A DNA stretch of 5,520 nucleotides from Cryomorphaceae bacterium. GTDB taxonomy: Bacteria; Bacteroidota; Bacteroidia; Flavobacteriales_G; Salibacteraceae. A program made the translations under genes and the position numbers. The stretch is taken from contig PXEK01000279.1 of NCBI GenBank assembly GCA_003564735.1, positions 1 to 5,520 of the forward strand. Reading direction: 5' to 3'. Positions within the stretch are counted from its first letter, which is position 1, and each line of letters opens with the position of its first letter. The notes beneath the pieces were generated by a model that saw only the letters and a list, made by a program, of their open reading frames with translations, searched no databases and was not told the DNA's origin. Below are positions 5,105 through 5,520 of this stretch, piece after piece.

Positions 5105-5520
5105 ATGAATAAACTGTTTGTGATTTTTTTCGGATTTACTTTATTGCTCACGGCTTGCGGTGAGGGCGGTTCTGACCAAAAAAAGAAGGCTGAAAATGAC
5201 CCTAATGCCACTCCCGAAGAGGTTTTACAAAGGGTTGCCGATATTGAAGACGCCATAGAAATAGCGCGCGGTGATGCTATTATTACCCACAGCCATCGCT
5301 TGGCCAACGTACTTACCTCTTATGCCGATAAGTTCCCCAAAGATGAAAAGGCTCCCGAAATGTTGTTTAAGGCGGCTAACGTGCACATTTCCATCAATAA
5401 TTACGACAAAACCATAGGGTTGCTCGAACGCATCAGAAAACATTACGGAGGCTGGGAAAAAATTCCCGAAACCATGTTCATGCAGGGTTTTGTGCACGAT
5501 TATCACCTCAACAAAAAAGG
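5105..5520 (+). CDS. TPR-like lipoprotein, 5' part (3' end outside window)
   Basis: An ATG frame of 138 complete codons stays open to the window end. The N-terminus MNKLFVIFFGFTLLLTACGE is a textbook lipoprotein signal: a short basic start, a hydrophobic core and the lipobox LTAC with Cys18. A polar linker (GEGGSDQKKKAENDPN) follows and then helical sequence. Residues about 66-115 (LANVLTSYADKFPKDEKAPE, then LFKAANVHISINNYDKTIGLLERI) have the spacing of TPR repeats, as in BamD/CpoB-type periplasmic proteins where the Y..kFP.de.Ap pattern is typical. I therefore infer a periplasm-facing, membrane-anchored helical repeat protein, and the exact role is unknown. It starts 24 bases after def with no terminator between, so it is probably in the ruvX-def operon. 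No Shine-Dalgarno is visible. Confidence 0.85.
   Translation, partial: MNKLFVIFFGFTLLLTACGEGGSDQKKKAENDPNATPEEVLQRVADIEDAIEIARGDAIITHSHRLANVLTSYADKFPKDEKAPEMLFKAANVHISINNYDKTIGLLERIRKHYGGWEKIPETMFMQGFVHDYHLNKK

Noticed and set aside
5089..5506. Minus-strand reading frames opposite the last lipoprotein
   Set aside because: The plus strand has a perfect lipobox and TPR-like pattern continuing to the window edge; the opposite frames are shadows.

Overview
The window looks like a piece of a Bacteroidetes chromosome, probably of the class Flavobacteriia. This rests on the rpsB-tsf-pyrH order, the long Lys/Asp/Ala-rich tail on ribosomal protein S2, mostly A-rich translation starts without Shine-Dalgarno sequences, and promoter elements of the Bacteroidetes TAnnTTTG type. 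Species cannot be named from this sequence.

Left part (1-1952, + strand): translation and nucleotide housekeeping genes. The window opens inside rpsB (S2, 3' end only), followed by tsf (elongation factor Ts). A very clear intrinsic terminator follows, and then pyrH (UMP kinase). The true pyrH start is the ATG at 1245. An in-frame ATG at 1164 lies inside the terminator hairpin and would add a spurious hydrophobic leader.

Middle part (2030-2868, - strand): an unusual two-gene cassette convergent to pyrH. The first gene encodes a small protein that reads as a stand-alone HIRAN domain. The second encodes a 166-residue protein that I do not recognise, and its start overlaps the first gene's stop (TAATG). 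A good minus-strand -7 box lies upstream, and directly behind it sits a near-perfect inverted repeat that looks like an operator. The 286-base divergent gap (2869-3154) holds these signals, a possible 33-codon reading frame and a weak promoter for the next gene. The ribosome recycling factor gene frr, which commonly follows pyrH in this phylum, is not here, so the cassette may be an insertion. This is the best candidate for something undescribed.

Right part (3155-5520, + strand): a lipoprotein of unknown function, then a cluster of ruvX (YqgF-family nuclease), def (peptide deformylase) and the 5' part of a TPR-like lipoprotein that runs off the window. ruvX has a textbook TAnnTTTG box so close to its GTG start that its mRNA may be leaderless. 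def overlaps ruvX by ATGA and has a real Shine-Dalgarno sequence inside the ruvX end. The last lipoprotein starts 24 bases after def and is probably co-transcribed with it.
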